Shown here: in pieces, positions 7,374 to 15,798 of the stretch
How positions within the stretch are numbered: the stretch's first letter is position 1
How the letters are laid out: each line of letters starts with the position of its first letter
Assembly (NCBI GenBank): GCA_001725415.1
Contig: MEGH01000035.1
Span: 4,025-48,842 of the forward strand
Origin: Pseudonocardia sp. SCN 73-27
GTDB taxonomy: Bacteria > Actinomycetota > Actinomycetes > Mycobacteriales > Pseudonocardiaceae
Length of the DNA: 44,818 bases
Reading direction: 5' to 3'
Position numbers and translations under genes: made by a program
The notes under the pieces: model-generated
The model's database searches: none
Told to the model about the DNA's origin: nothing
The model's input: only the letters and a program-made list of their open reading frames with translations

Positions 7374-8012
7374 GTGCCCTCACGAGTGCTCGCGGCCGAC
7401 CGCGCCTACGCCGCCACCAAGGAGCTCGTCCTGTCCGGCGACCTTCCCGGCGGCCACCTGCTCAGCGAGGGCGACATCGCCGTCCGGCTCGGCATGAGCC
7501 GGACCCCGGTGCGCGAGGCGTTCCTGCGGCTGCAGTCCGAGGAGCTGCTGGAGCTCATCCCCAAGCGCGGGGCCGTGGTCGTGCCGGTGACGGTCGGGGA
7601 GGCCGACGACGTGCTCGACGCGCGCGAGGCCGTCGAGACCGCGGCCGTGCGCCGGCTGCTGCGTCGCCCCGCCGACGTGCCCGCCGCCGTCGAGCTCCTG
7701 CGCGCCGCCCTCGACGTCCAGCGCCGGCACGCCGCATGCGGGGACCTGCCCGCGGTCGCGGCCGCCGACGAGGCGTTCCACCGCACGATCGTCGACGCCG
7801 GCGGCAACCGGCTCACCGCCCGCTTCTACGCCACCCTCGGCGACCGGCAGCGCCGCATGAGCATCCGCGCGCTGGCCCCGAACCCGGAGCAGGTCGCCGT
7901 CGTCGTCGAGGAGCACGCCGCGCTCGTCGACGCGATCGAGGCCCTCGACGCCGACCGGTTCGCCGCCCTGCTCCCGGCCCATCTCGACGGCACCCACCGG
8001 CCCACGAGATGA
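7374..8012 (+). CDS. GntR-family regulator, FCD subfamily
   Basis: A 212-residue repressor-type regulator. The N-terminal winged helix (about 1-70) contains LLSEGDIAVRLGMSRTPVREAFLRLQSE, here quoted in parts: LLSEGDIAVRLG and MSRTPVREAFLRL. The C-terminal FCD domain has the canonical metal-ligand pattern DEAFH, then EEH, then AHLDGTH near the end, so it probably binds a metal and an organic acid. GTG at 7374 follows a TACGGT -10 by 6 nt (leaderless); a GTG at 7386 is an alternative. Its stop overlaps the start of the MFS gene (ATGA), so the two are translationally coupled. It likely controls the MFS-oxidoreductase genes and itself. Confidence 0.9.
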   Translation: MPSRVLAADRAYAATKELVLSGDLPGGHLLSEGDIAVRLGMSRTPVREAFLRLQSEELLELIPKRGAVVVPVTVGEADDVLDAREAVETAAVRRLLRRPADVPAAVELLRAALDVQRRHAACGDLPAVAAADEAFHRTIVDAGGNRLTARFYATLGDRQRRMSIRALAPNPEQVAVVVEEHAALVDAIEALDADRFAALLPAHLDGTHRPTR

Positions 8013-9214
8013 GGAGGAGAGCATGGCTCGCCGTTGCGGCGGCGATGTTCTGCTGCGGCTGGGGCGGCAACCAGTTCACCCCGCTGCTGATCATGTACCG
8101 CGACGCGGCCGGCTACTCGGTGCTGACCGTCGACGCGTTCCTCGGCGCCTACGTCGTCGGCGTGGTGCCGACGCTGCTGCTCGCCGGCCGGCTGTGCGCC
8201 CGCCGGGGCCGCCGCCCGCTGATGCTTGCGGGCACCGCCGCGTCGCTGCTGGCCAGCGTCCTGCTCGCGCTCGGCGAGACCGGGCCGGTCCCGATCTTCG
8301 CCGGACGCTTCGCCACCGGAACCGCCGTCGCCATCGCCATGGCCGTCGGGTCGACGTGGGTCAAGGAGCTGTCGGAACCCCCGTACGACGACGTGCCCGC
8401 CGGCACCGGGGCCCGCCGCGCGGCACTGTCGTTGACACTCGGGTTCGGCCTGGGCGCAGGCGTCGCGGGGGTGCTCGCGCAATGGGGGCCGCTGCCGATG
8501 GAGTTGCCCTACATCGTCCACGGGGTGCTGACGGTCGTCGCGCTCACGTTGCTGTCCCGGGCCCCCGAGACCGTCCCCGGCGGCACCGGCACGCACGTCC
8601 CGCCGCTGCGCGCGGCCCGGCACCCGAGGTTCCTGCGCGTCGTCCTCCCGATGGCGCCGTGGATCTTCGGGTCCGCCGGGGTCGCCTACGCGATCATGCC
8701 GCAGCTCGTCGGCGACCGGCTCGGCTCGTGGGGGCTGGCCTACTCGACGCTGCTGACCGTCGCCACCCTGCTCACCGGCGCCGCCGTGCAGCCCATCGCC
8801 AAACGGCTCGACCGGCGCACCGACGCCCGCGCCGTCGTGATGTCGATGATCGTGATGTCGGGCGGGCTCGCGTTCAGCGTCGTCGCCGCCGTCGAACGCT
8901 CGCCGTGGCTGGCGCTGGGCGCCGCGATCGTGCTCGGCGCCGCCTACGGGGTCGCGGTCGTCGCCGGGCTGCTGGAGATCCAGCGGCTCGCCCGGCCCGA
9001 GGACCTCGCCGGGCTCACCGGCGTCTACTACGCCCTGGCCTACATCGGTTTCCTGCTGCCGACGGTTCTCGCCGTCGCCGCACACGTCGTCGGCTACCCG
9101 TGGCTGCTGGGGGCGCTCGTGGTGATCGCGGTGGCCGGGACCGTGACGATCGCGGCGTCGGGTCGCTCACACCTGCCCGTCGCGGAGACGTCGTCTCCGG
9201 CCAGGATGAGCTGA
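8009..9214 (+). CDS. MFS transporter coupled to GntR gene
   Basis: A 401-residue protein with 12 predicted membrane helices. Visible family features are an N-terminal FCCGWGGNQFTPLLIMYR first helix, the cytoplasmic loop GRLCARRGRRPLM (motif A position, helix 2-3) and a central loop with PRFLRVVLPMAPW opening the second half. Substrate is unknown; exporters and uptake carriers of this type both occur. The ATG overlaps the GntR stop by 4 nt (ATGA) and lacks its own good ribosome binding site, so translation depends on the upstream gene. The quinone oxidoreductase follows after 27 nt with its own GAGGAGG, so the three genes probably form one transcript. Confidence 0.88.
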   Translation: MRRRAWLAVAAAMFCCGWGGNQFTPLLIMYRDAAGYSVLTVDAFLGAYVVGVVPTLLLAGRLCARRGRRPLMLAGTAASLLASVLLALGETGPVPIFAGRFATGTAVAIAMAVGSTWVKELSEPPYDDVPAGTGARRAALSLTLGFGLGAGVAGVLAQWGPLPMELPYIVHGVLTVVALTLLSRAPETVPGGTGTHVPPLRAARHPRFLRVVLPMAPWIFGSAGVAYAIMPQLVGDRLGSWGLAYSTLLTVATLLTGAAVQPIAKRLDRRTDARAVVMSMIVMSGGLAFSVVAAVERSPWLALGAAIVLGAAYGVAVVAGLLEIQRLARPEDLAGLTGVYYALAYIGFLLPTVLAVAAHVVGYPWLLGALVVIAVAGTVTIAASGRSHLPVAETSSPARMS

Positions 9215-9241
9215 CAGCCCAGCGGTACGAGGAGGTACGGG

Positions 9242-10210
9242 GTGCGTTCGGTTCAGGTGGTCCGGCTCGACGGTCCGGCGGCGGTCGAGGTGCGCGACGT
9301 CGAGGAGCCCGTGGCGGCCGACGGGCAGCAGGTGGTGATCGACGTCCGCGCGGCCGGGGTGAACTTCCCCGACGTCCTGCTCACCCGCGGGCTCTACCAG
9401 TACAAGCCCGACCCGCCCTTCGGCCTCGGCTCCGAGCTCGCCGGCGTCGTCCGGGAGGCACCGGCCGGGTCGGGCTTCACGGCGGGTGACCGGGTCGCGG
9501 CCTTCTCGATCTACGGCGCGTTCTCCGAGGTCGCCGCGGTCCCGGTCGACCACGTCGTGGCGCTCCCCGACGAGGTGTCGTTCGCCGCCGGCGCCTGCCT
9601 GCCGATGAACTACCTCACCGCGCACTTCACCCTCGCCGTCCGCGGCCGGCTCCGTGAGGGCGACGTCGTGCTCGTCCACGGCGCGGCGGGCGGCATCGGC
9701 ACCGCCGTCACGCAGCTCGCGCGGGCGATGGGCGCCCGGGTGATCGCGGTCGTCTCCAGCGACGCGAAGGCCGAGGTCGCGAAGGCCGCGGGCGCGCACG
9801 ACACCGTCCTCGTCGACGGGTTCAAGGACGCCACCCGCCGGCTGACCGGCGGCCGTGGCGTGGACGTCGTCGTCGACCCCGTCGGTGGCGACCGCTTCAC
9901 CGACTCCCTGCGCTCGCTCGCCCCCTTCGGCCGGGTGCTGGTCGTCGGGTTCACGGCGGGTGAGATCCCCACGGTGAAGGTCAACCGGCTGCTGCTGGGG
10001 AACACCGAGGTCGTCGGCGTCGCGTGGGGTGGGTACGCGCTCGCGCACGAGGGCTACATACACGGCCAGTGGGCCGACCTGCTGCCGCACCTGCGCTCGG
10101 GCGCCCTCGACCCGGTGATCTCGCAGACCTTCCCGCTGGAGAAGGCCGCCGAGGCGCTGGCCCTGATCGACGAGCGTCGCGTCACCGGCAAGGTCGTCCT
10201 GCAGCCCTGA
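9242..10210 (+). CDS. Zinc-free quinone oxidoreductase (MDR family, NADPH:quinone reductase-like)
   Basis: A 322-residue medium-chain reductase. The GroES-like N-terminal domain contains AAGVNFPDVLLTRGLYQ (about 38-54) and PFGLGSELAGVV, typical of QorA-like enzymes without zinc ligands. The NADPH-binding Rossmann motif VHGAAGGIGTAVTQLA is at 145-160. These enzymes reduce quinones, enones or acyl-CoA double bonds using NADPH; the actual substrate is open. GTG start with GAGGAGG upstream. It follows the MFS gene by 27 nt and is closed by a nested hairpin at 10220-10277. Length and domain order are normal. Confidence 0.9.
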   Translation: MRSVQVVRLDGPAAVEVRDVEEPVAADGQQVVIDVRAAGVNFPDVLLTRGLYQYKPDPPFGLGSELAGVVREAPAGSGFTAGDRVAAFSIYGAFSEVAAVPVDHVVALPDEVSFAAGACLPMNYLTAHFTLAVRGRLREGDVVLVHGAAGGIGTAVTQLARAMGARVIAVVSSDAKAEVAKAAGAHDTVLVDGFKDATRRLTGGRGVDVVVDPVGGDRFTDSLRSLAPFGRVLVVGFTAGEIPTVKVNRLLLGNTEVVGVAWGGYALAHEGYIHGQWADLLPHLRSGALDPVISQTFPLEKAAEALALIDERRVTGKVVLQP

Positions 10211-10219
10211 CCCGACACG

Positions 10220-10277
10220 CCGCGCGCAACCTCACCGCTGTCCGCGCCCGTCATGACGGGCGTGAGGTTGCGCGCGG
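10220..10277. terminator. Nested hairpin between convergent genes
   Basis: Outer perfect 16-bp arms CCGCGCGCAACCTCAC (10220-10235) and GTGAGGTTGCGCGCGG (10262-10277) enclose a second perfect 16-nt palindrome, GCCCGTCATGACGGGC (10246-10261). It lies after the oxidoreductase and before the stop of the opposing beta-lactamase-fold gene. Confidence 0.7.
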
Positions 10278-10303
10278 TCCCGCTCCCGGGGTCGTGAGCA
10301 GGG

Positions 10304-11623
10304 TCAGGACCAGCCCGTCGTGCCGCCCGGGACCGGGGCCGCGGGGTCGTAGGGCGTCCGTGTGAAGACGAACGTCGCCAGGTTCAGGGCCACCGGGTCG
10401 AGGCGCAGCGTCTCGCCTGCGAAGTAGCCGTCCATGCCGATCCAGGTGCCCGCGGGGCCCGGGCGGAAGCGGCTGGCCCGCCCCGGCCGGCCGAGCCCGC
10501 CCAGGTGCAGCAGCCCGCCCGGGATCGCACGCAAGGCGTAGGGCGACGGACCCCAGTACCACGGGCCGAGCAGCTCGACGGGCACCGGCGACGCCGACGG
10601 CCGCCAGGCGTCGACGATGTGCGGCTCGGCGGCCTTCACGTCGGCGAGCAGGGCGGCGGGCAGGCCGCCGTCGAGACCCGAGGTGGTGTTGGCCAGGGCG
10701 AGGGCACCGGTGGCCTCCTCGCGGTCGACCCACAGCCCGGCGAGGAAGCCGGGCATCGAGCCGCCGTGCCCGACCAGCGTCGCGCCGCTCTCGACGCGGC
10801 GGACCTGCACGCCGAGCCCGTAGGAGGACCAACCGGGGGCGTCGCCTGCGTCGATGCCCGCCGGAATCGTCATCTCGTCCAGTGTTGCCGGGGCGAGTAC
10901 GTCGCCGGTGTCGCCGATGAGGAATGCGCCGAGCCGGGCGAGGTCGGTGGCCGATGCCCACAGCTGCCCGGCCGGGGCCATGACGACGGCGTCGTGCTCG
11001 GGCTCGGGCTGGCGGACGTCGGCCCACGGGTGCACCGCGAAACCCTGGGCCGCAGGGGCGACGGGGCGCGGCGTCGTGCGGGTCATGCCGAGCGGCAGCA
11101 GCACCTCGTCGCGAGCCGCCTCGGCCCACGAACGACCACGCACACGGGCGACCAGCTCCCCGAGCAGCCCGAACCCGAGGTTGGAGTAGTGGAAACGTCG
11201 GGCCGGGGCGAGGACGGCGTCGGCGGGGGAGAGGCCGAGTCCCTCCAACGTCGTGCCGGGGGTGCGTTCCCACCAGCCGCCGGGGCTCTCGGAGGTGGCG
11301 CCGCCCATGTGGGACAACAGCTGTCCGAGGGTGCGGTCGCCGAGCGGGGTGCCGGGCAGGTGCTTCTCGAGCGGGTCGGCGAGGTCGACGCGGCCTTCGT
11401 CGCGCAGTCGCATCACGGTGATGGCGGCGACGGTCTTGGTGATCGAGCCGAGCCGGTGCTGGACATCGCGGTGAGGTTCGGCGACGTCGCCGCGGGCGGC
11501 CGACCACGCGAGGCCGCCGTCGCGCACGATGCCGGCGACGAGCCCGGGGACGCGGCCGTCGCGCTGGGCGCGGGCGGTGCGGGCGTAGAGGGTGCGGGCG
11601 GTGCCGGGGAGCAGATCGGTCAC
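10304..11623 (-). CDS. Serine hydrolase of the beta-lactamase/class C fold
   Basis: A 439-residue member of the AmpC/EstB-like serine hydrolases. Catalytic features: Ser60 and Lys63 in GSITK (SxxK), Tyr146 in YSN (YxN), and HGGSMPG in place of KTG. These enzymes are esterases, D-aminopeptidases or beta-lactamases. No signal peptide is seen, so it probably acts in the cytoplasm and is more likely an esterase or peptidase than a resistance enzyme. About 100 C-terminal residues form an extra lipocalin-like beta domain often seen in this group. The GTG start overlaps the stop of the Lrp/AsnC gene by 4 nt (GTGA), so the two are translationally coupled and probably functionally linked. Confidence 0.88.
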   Translation of the reverse strand: MTDLLPGTARTLYARTARAQRDGRVPGLVAGIVRDGGLAWSAARGDVAEPHRDVQHRLGSITKTVAAITVMRLRDEGRVDLADPLEKHLPGTPLGDRTLGQLLSHMGGATSESPGGWWERTPGTTLEGLGLSPADAVLAPARRFHYSNLGFGLLGELVARVRGRSWAEAARDEVLLPLGMTRTTPRPVAPAAQGFAVHPWADVRQPEPEHDAVVMAPAGQLWASATDLARLGAFLIGDTGDVLAPATLDEMTIPAGIDAGDAPGWSSYGLGVQVRRVESGATLVGHGGSMPGFLAGLWVDREEATGALALANTTSGLDGGLPAALLADVKAAEPHIVDAWRPSASPVPVELLGPWYWGPSPYALRAIPGGLLHLGGLGRPGRASRFRPGPAGTWIGMDGYFAGETLRLDPVALNLATFVFTRTPYDPAAPVPGGTTGWS

Positions 11624-12150
11624 GCCCGGACGGTAGGGGAGCCGGCCGCGATGCGTCGGAGCAGGGGTTCCACCCGGTAGTCGACGAGGCGGCGCATGAC
11701 GAGGCCGGTGGTCGTGCGTTCGACACCGTCGACGGCGAGCAGCTCGCCGGCGACTCGGTAGAGGTCGTCGGCATCGCGGGCGACGACCTGGACCTGCAGG
11801 TCGGACTGCCCGGAGATGCCGAGGACCTCCAGCACCTCGGGGACCTGCCCGAGGGCGGCGCCCACCTCGTCGAGCCGGCTCTGCGTGACCTGGACCGTCA
11901 CGTAGGCCACGAGCGGGTAGCCGAGAGCGGCGGTGTCGATACGGCGTTCGAACGCGCCGAGGACGCGGTTCTGGTCGAGCCGGGCGAGCCGGGCCTGGAC
12001 GGTGTTGCGCGACATGCCCATCCGCTCGGCCAGGGCCAAGACGGTGGCGCGGGGGCTCTCGGAGAGCGCGAGCAGCAGCCGGGCGTCGACGTCGTCGATG
12101 CGGTGACCGGTGGGGTCGATCCGGGGGTCGACGGGGCCGGGACTGGGCAC
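11620..12150 (-). CDS. Lrp/AsnC-family transcriptional regulator
   Basis: A 176-residue feast/famine regulator. The N-terminal helix-turn-helix spans about residues 20-65: IDDVDARLLLALSESPRA is followed by ALAERMGMSRNTVQARLARL. The ligand-binding RAM domain follows (VAYVTVQVTQSR..., then TTTGLVMRRLVDYRVEPLL). The GTG at 12150 has GAGGTG upstream. It sits divergent from the MdeB/AceE-like E1 gene across a 139-nt gap with GTGCA repeats. In Pseudomonas the Lrp-type MdeR is likewise beside mdeB, which suggests that this protein senses an amino acid or 2-oxoacid and controls the E1 gene. It is coupled to the downstream hydrolase gene by a GTGA overlap. Confidence 0.92.
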   Translation of the reverse strand: MPSPGPVDPRIDPTGHRIDDVDARLLLALSESPRATVLALAERMGMSRNTVQARLARLDQNRVLGAFERRIDTAALGYPLVAYVTVQVTQSRLDEVGAALGQVPEVLEVLGISGQSDLQVQVVARDADDLYRVAGELLAVDGVERTTTGLVMRRLVDYRVEPLLRRIAAGSPTVRA

Positions 12151-12187
12151 AGTGCACCTCTGCGGGACGCGGCGGGCGACGCAAACC

Positions 12188-12200
12188 GTGCACTCTGCAC
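12188..12200. promoter_or_regulatory. Candidate Lrp operator in the divergent gap
   Basis: GTGCACTCTGCAC has perfect 5-bp arms GTGCA/TGCAC around CTC. Further GTGCA words lie at about 12152 and 12221 in the same 139-nt gap. Clustered imperfect dyads are usual for Lrp-type regulators. Binding is inferred. Confidence 0.4.
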
Positions 12201-12289
12201 AGTCGACGGCCGGGAACTGGTGCAGACATGGTGCCCGGTGGTCCGATGTGCGGGCAACTTGCGTCCCAGATGCCCGGAGTGTGATCGGA

Positions 12290-14614
12290 ATGAGCACCGC
12301 AATGTCGTCCGGACCCGACGCGGCGATCGCCGACGACCGGCTCGCCGTGCTCACCGAGGTCGAGAAGCGGGTGCTGTGGCTCTCGACCGCGATCATCGAC
12401 CACGCGAACCGGGTCCGGCCCAACCCGACCGGGCTGAAGGTCGGCGGGCACCAGGCGTCGTCGGCGTCGATGGTGACGATCATGACCGCGCTCTGGTTCG
12501 AGCACCTGCGCGCGCAGGACCGGGTGTCGGTCAAGCCGCACGCCTCGCCGGTGCTGCACGCGGTGAACTACCTGCTCGGCGAGCTCGACGAGCGCTACCT
12601 GACGACGCTGCGCGAGTTCGGCGGCCTGCAGTCCTACCCGAGCCGGTCGAAGGACCCCGACCCGGTCGACTACTCGACGGGGTCGGTCGGCATCGGCGCA
12701 ACCGCCCCGATCTGGGGCGCGCTGGCCCGGCGCTACGTCGACTCCAAGGGCGGTGGCGCGGGCACGGGCCGGCAATACTCGCTGGTCGGCGACGCGGAGC
12801 TCGACGAGGGCGCCTGCTGGGAGGCGATCCTCGACCCGATGGTCGCCGAGCTGGGCGAGGTCGTCTGGATCGTCGACCTGAACCGGCAGTCGCTCGACCG
12901 CGTCGTGCCCAACATCGGCGCCTTCCGCATCCAGGGCATGTTCGAGGCGGCGGGCTGGCAGGTGCTGACGGTCAAGTACGGCCGGCTGCTGCACGAGCTG
13001 TTCGAACGTCCGGGCGGCGACGCGCTGCGCCGGCGCATCGACGACATGCCCAACCCCGAGTACCAGCGGCTGCTGCGCTGCACCCCGGCCCAGCTGCGCG
13101 AGCGCCTGCCCGACTCCCCGGAGCTGCAGGGCCTCGTCGACACGCTCGACGACGACACACTGCTCGCCGCCATCCGCAACCTCGGCGGCCACGACCTGCA
13201 GGCCGTCGGCGACGCCTTCCGCGCGATCGACGACACCCGCCCGACGGTGATCCTCGCCTACACGGTGAAGGGCCACGGGCTGGCGACGGCCGGGCACCCG
13301 CAGAACCACTCGTCGCTGCTGACGGCCGACCAGCTGGCGGAGCTGGCCGACGCGGTCGGCACCTCGGTCGAGGAGCCGTGGGCCCGGTTCGCCGACGACT
13401 CCGCCGCGGCCGAGCTGTGCCGTGAGACCGCGACCCGGCTGCACCGCACGCCCGTCCCCGCGCTGCCGACGGTCGACGTGCCGACCGACATCGGCCGAAC
13501 CCCCAGCGGCAAGGCCACCACGCAGGCCGCGCTGGGCCGGACCCTGCTCGACCTGACCCGCTCGGCCCCCGAGGCCGCCGCGCGCGTCGTCACCCTGTGC
13601 CCGGACGTGTCGTCGTCGACGAACCTGGGCGGCTGGGTCAACAAGGTCGGGGTGTGGTCGGCGGCCGAGCGCCGCGACTGGTTCGACGACGACCCCGAGA
13701 CGATCCTGCACTGGCGCGAGCGGCCCACCGGCCAGCACCTGGAGCTGGGCATCGCCGAGGGCAACCTCGTCGGCCTGCTGGGGGAGCTGGGCGCCACGTG
13801 GAGCCGCTGGGGCCAGCCGCTGCTGCCCATCGGCGTGCTCTACGACCCGTTCGTCGAGCGGGCACTGGAGCCGTGGTCGTTCGGCATCTACGCGGGCGGG
13901 CAGTCGATCCTCGTCGGGACGCCGTCAGGGGTGTCGCTGGCGCCGGAGGGCGGTGCGCACCAGTCGGTGACGACGCCGTCGGTCGGCCTCGAACAGCCCG
14001 GCTGCACGACGTACGAGCCGGCGTTCGCGATCGACGTCGAGTGGACGCTGCTCGCCTCCCTCGCGCGGCTGGGCCGTCCCGGCGGGACGTCGGCCTACCT
14101 GCGGCTCTCGACGCGGCCGGTCGACCAGACCCTCGCCGCCGTGCCCACCGACCCGGCGGCACGCGAGCGTCGTCGCAAGCAGGTCGTGGCGGGCGCCTAT
14201 CCGCTGCGGCGCAGCGAGTCCACGCCCGACGTGACGATCGCCGCGATGGGCGCCATCGTGCCCGAGGCCCTCGCCGCCGCCGACCGGCTCGCCGAGCAGG
14301 GCATCGCGGCCGACGTCGTGTGCGTGACGAGCCCGGGGTTGCTGTTCGACGCCGTCCAGGCCCGCGCGGGCCACGGCGACGCCGACACCTGGGTCCTCGA
14401 CGCCGCGTTCCCCGCCCACCGCGCGGCGCCGCTCGTCACGATCCTCGACGGGCACCCGCACACGCTGGCGTTCCTGGCCGGGATCAACCAGGTGCGCGCG
14501 ACGCACCTCGGCGTCTCCAGGTTCGGGCAGTCCGGCGACCTGGAGTCGGTCTACCGCCACCACGGCATCGACGCCGACGCCGTCGTCACGGCGGCGCTGG
14601 ACGTCACCGACTGA
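12290..14614 (+). CDS. AceE/MdeB-like 2-oxoacid dehydrogenase E1 (transketolase-type)
   Basis: A 774-residue ThDP enzyme of the homodimeric pyruvate dehydrogenase E1 family. N-terminal ThDP domain: HASPVLHAVNYLLG (84-97), STGSVGIGA (129-137), GDAELDEGACWEA (167-179) and LNRQSLDR (197-204), the metal-diphosphate site. Middle pyrimidine domain contains HLELGIAEGNLVGLLGELG. The C-terminal domain is present. It is shorter than E. coli AceE (about 887), and closer to MdeB, the 2-oxobutyrate dehydrogenase E1 of Pseudomonas methionine catabolism. E2 and E3 genes and a methionine gamma-lyase are absent from the window. Start ATG at 12290 has CGGAG upstream; ATG at 12302 is an alternative. The Lrp gene next door supports a role in amino acid or 2-oxoacid breakdown. 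Confidence 0.85.
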   Translation: MSTAMSSGPDAAIADDRLAVLTEVEKRVLWLSTAIIDHANRVRPNPTGLKVGGHQASSASMVTIMTALWFEHLRAQDRVSVKPHASPVLHAVNYLLGELDERYLTTLREFGGLQSYPSRSKDPDPVDYSTGSVGIGATAPIWGALARRYVDSKGGGAGTGRQYSLVGDAELDEGACWEAILDPMVAELGEVVWIVDLNRQSLDRVVPNIGAFRIQGMFEAAGWQVLTVKYGRLLHELFERPGGDALRRRIDDMPNPEYQRLLRCTPAQLRERLPDSPELQGLVDTLDDDTLLAAIRNLGGHDLQAVGDAFRAIDDTRPTVILAYTVKGHGLATAGHPQNHSSLLTADQLAELADAVGTSVEEPWARFADDSAAAELCRETATRLHRTPVPALPTVDVPTDIGRTPSGKATTQAALGRTLLDLTRSAPEAAARVVTLCPDVSSSTNLGGWVNKVGVWSAAERRDWFDDDPETILHWRERPTGQHLELGIAEGNLVGLLGELGATWSRWGQPLLPIGVLYDPFVERALEPWSFGIYAGGQSILVGTPSGVSLAPEGGAHQSVTTPSVGLEQPGCTTYEPAFAIDVEWTLLASLARLGRPGGTSAYLRLSTRPVDQTLAAVPTDPAARERRRKQVVAGAYPLRRSESTPDVTIAAMGAIVPEALAAADRLAEQGIAADVVCVTSPGLLFDAVQARAGHGDADTWVLDAAFPAHRAAPLVTILDGHPHTLAFLAGINQVRATHLGVSRFGQSGDLESVYRHHGIDADAVVTAALDVTD

Positions 14615-14640
14615 GCCACGAGGACCCGCAGGTCAGGGTC

Positions 14641-14680
14641 GTGAGCGGTGATGGTCGCCAGAGCGACCATCACCGCTCAC
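14641..14680. terminator. Strong hairpin between convergent genes (18-bp stem, CAGA loop)
   Basis: Perfect arms GTGAGCGGTGATGGTCGC (14641-14658) and GCGACCATCACCGCTCAC (14663-14680). It lies 26 nt after the E1 stop and 6 nt before the PAC2 gene's stop, so it can terminate both transcripts. It begins GTGAG and ends CTCAC like three other hairpins in the window. Confidence 0.75.
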
Positions 14681-14686
14681 AGGGTC

Positions 14687-15610
14687 TCAGTCGTCGTCGC
14701 CGGGCAGCTCGTCCTCCGGGTCGCGCATCGCGAGGAAGCGCTCCACCTCGGCCGCGAGCTCCTCGGCACTGGGCAGCTCGCCGCCGAGTCCACCCGAGCC
14801 GCCCTCGCCCGCCGCCTCCGCGACAGTGTCGTACTGCCGCTCCAGAGCGGCCACGACCTGGGCGACCTCCTCGGAGTTCTCGACCTGCTCGGCGATCTCC
14901 ACCTCGGTGCGCTCGGCCGCCTTGGTCAGCGTCTCCGTCGGCAGGAACAGGCCAGCCGAGACGCCGGTGTGGTCGAGCAGCGTGCGTGCGGCCTGCGGGT
15001 ACTCCGCGCGGGCCAGGTAGTGCGGCACGTGCACGGCGAAGCCCATGGCGTCGTGGCCTGCCTCGCCGAGGCGGTACTCCAGCAGCGCCGTCGCCGACCC
15101 CGGGACCTCCGCGCTGCCGAACCAGGCCGTGTGCCCCTCGACGAGGTCGGCACGCGTGGCGTGGGCGGTGACGCCGATCGGGCGGGTGTGCGGGACGGCC
15201 ATCGGGATACCGCTGAGCGTGATCACCAGCCGCACGCCGAACCGTCGCACGATCTGCTCGATCGCCGCGACGAACCGCTCCCACTGGCTGTCGGGCTCCG
15301 GGCCGAACAGCAGCAGGTAAGGGGTGTCACCGGTGTCGGTGACCGCGACGATGTCGAGCACCGGCGGCGTGTACGACGCCCAGTGGTCGGTCTCGAACTG
15401 CAGCGGGGGACGCCTGCTGCGGTAGTCCACGAGCTGGTCGACGTCGAAGTGGACCACCGGCGTCGTCTCCCGGCCCTCCAGGAGGGCCTCCGCGGCGAGC
15501 CGCGCCGCGTTGCCCGCGTCGACGAACCCGTCGAGCACGACCACCAGCACCGGGTCGCTCAGCTGCGGGGCGTCGTCGGCCACCGTGTAGAGCTCCTGCG
15601 GGTCGAGCAC
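14687..15610 (-). CDS. PAC2-family protein
   Basis: A 307-residue protein of the PAC2 (proteasome-assembly-chaperone-like) family common in actinobacteria. It opens with strand VLVVVLDGFVDAGNAARLA, followed by HFDVDQLVDYRSRRP, a Rossmann-like strand LDIVAVTDTGDTPYLLLFGPEPD (read in parts), and ITLSGIPMAVPHTRP, all typical of the family. The C-terminal 60 residues are helical and acidic, ending in EDELPGDDD, a likely disordered tail. Actinobacteria with proteasomes often carry two or three PAC2 paralogues; direct function is not established. GTG start has GGAGGA upstream. It is divergent from an MFS gene. Confidence 0.88.
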   Translation of the reverse strand: MLDPQELYTVADDAPQLSDPVLVVVLDGFVDAGNAARLAAEALLEGRETTPVVHFDVDQLVDYRSRRPPLQFETDHWASYTPPVLDIVAVTDTGDTPYLLLFGPEPDSQWERFVAAIEQIVRRFGVRLVITLSGIPMAVPHTRPIGVTAHATRADLVEGHTAWFGSAEVPGSATALLEYRLGEAGHDAMGFAVHVPHYLARAEYPQAARTLLDHTGVSAGLFLPTETLTKAAERTEVEIAEQVENSEEVAQVVAALERQYDTVAEAAGEGGSGGLGGELPSAEELAAEVERFLAMRDPEDELPGDDD

Positions 15611-15715
15611 CGTGTGTCCTCCGGCCGTCGTCTCGCGCGCCCCGTGCGGGGCACCCGTCGCCGGGCGACGTGCCCGGCCTTCCCGCACAACGCACGGGAG
15701 CCCGCGCAGCATCCC

Positions 15716-15798
15716 GTGGATCCGCGGAGCCGTCCCATTGTCCTCGCCCGGGCCGCGGCGTGGGCGGTGGGTCCGTGGATCCGTCCCGACGGATCCAC
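15716..15798. promoter_or_regulatory. Operator-like region with three GTGGATCCG sites
   Basis: GTGGATCCG occurs at 15716-15724 and again at 15775-15783, where it forms a perfect 10-bp inverted repeat with ACGGATCCAC (15789-15798) around CCCG. A separate CTCAC-ATC-GTGAG dyad lies at 15814-15826. All are in the 271-nt gap between the divergent PAC2 and MFS genes. No cognate regulator gene is adjacent. Confidence 0.45.

Noticed and set aside
10304-11623. Antibiotic-resistance beta-lactamase
   Set aside because: No signal peptide, HGG instead of KTG, and an extra C-terminal domain; an esterase or peptidase role is more likely.
10304-13738. A 1144-residue minus-strand frame as one giant protein
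   Set aside because: Only the last 439 residues form a domain (SxxK, YxN, HGG); the rest is antisense to the E1 gene and wrong-frame Lrp. The GTG at 11623 overlaps the Lrp stop.
12290-14614. Plain transketolase
   Set aside because: The GDAELDEG and LNRQSLD motifs and the VGIGA segment fit the AceE/MdeB E1 family.
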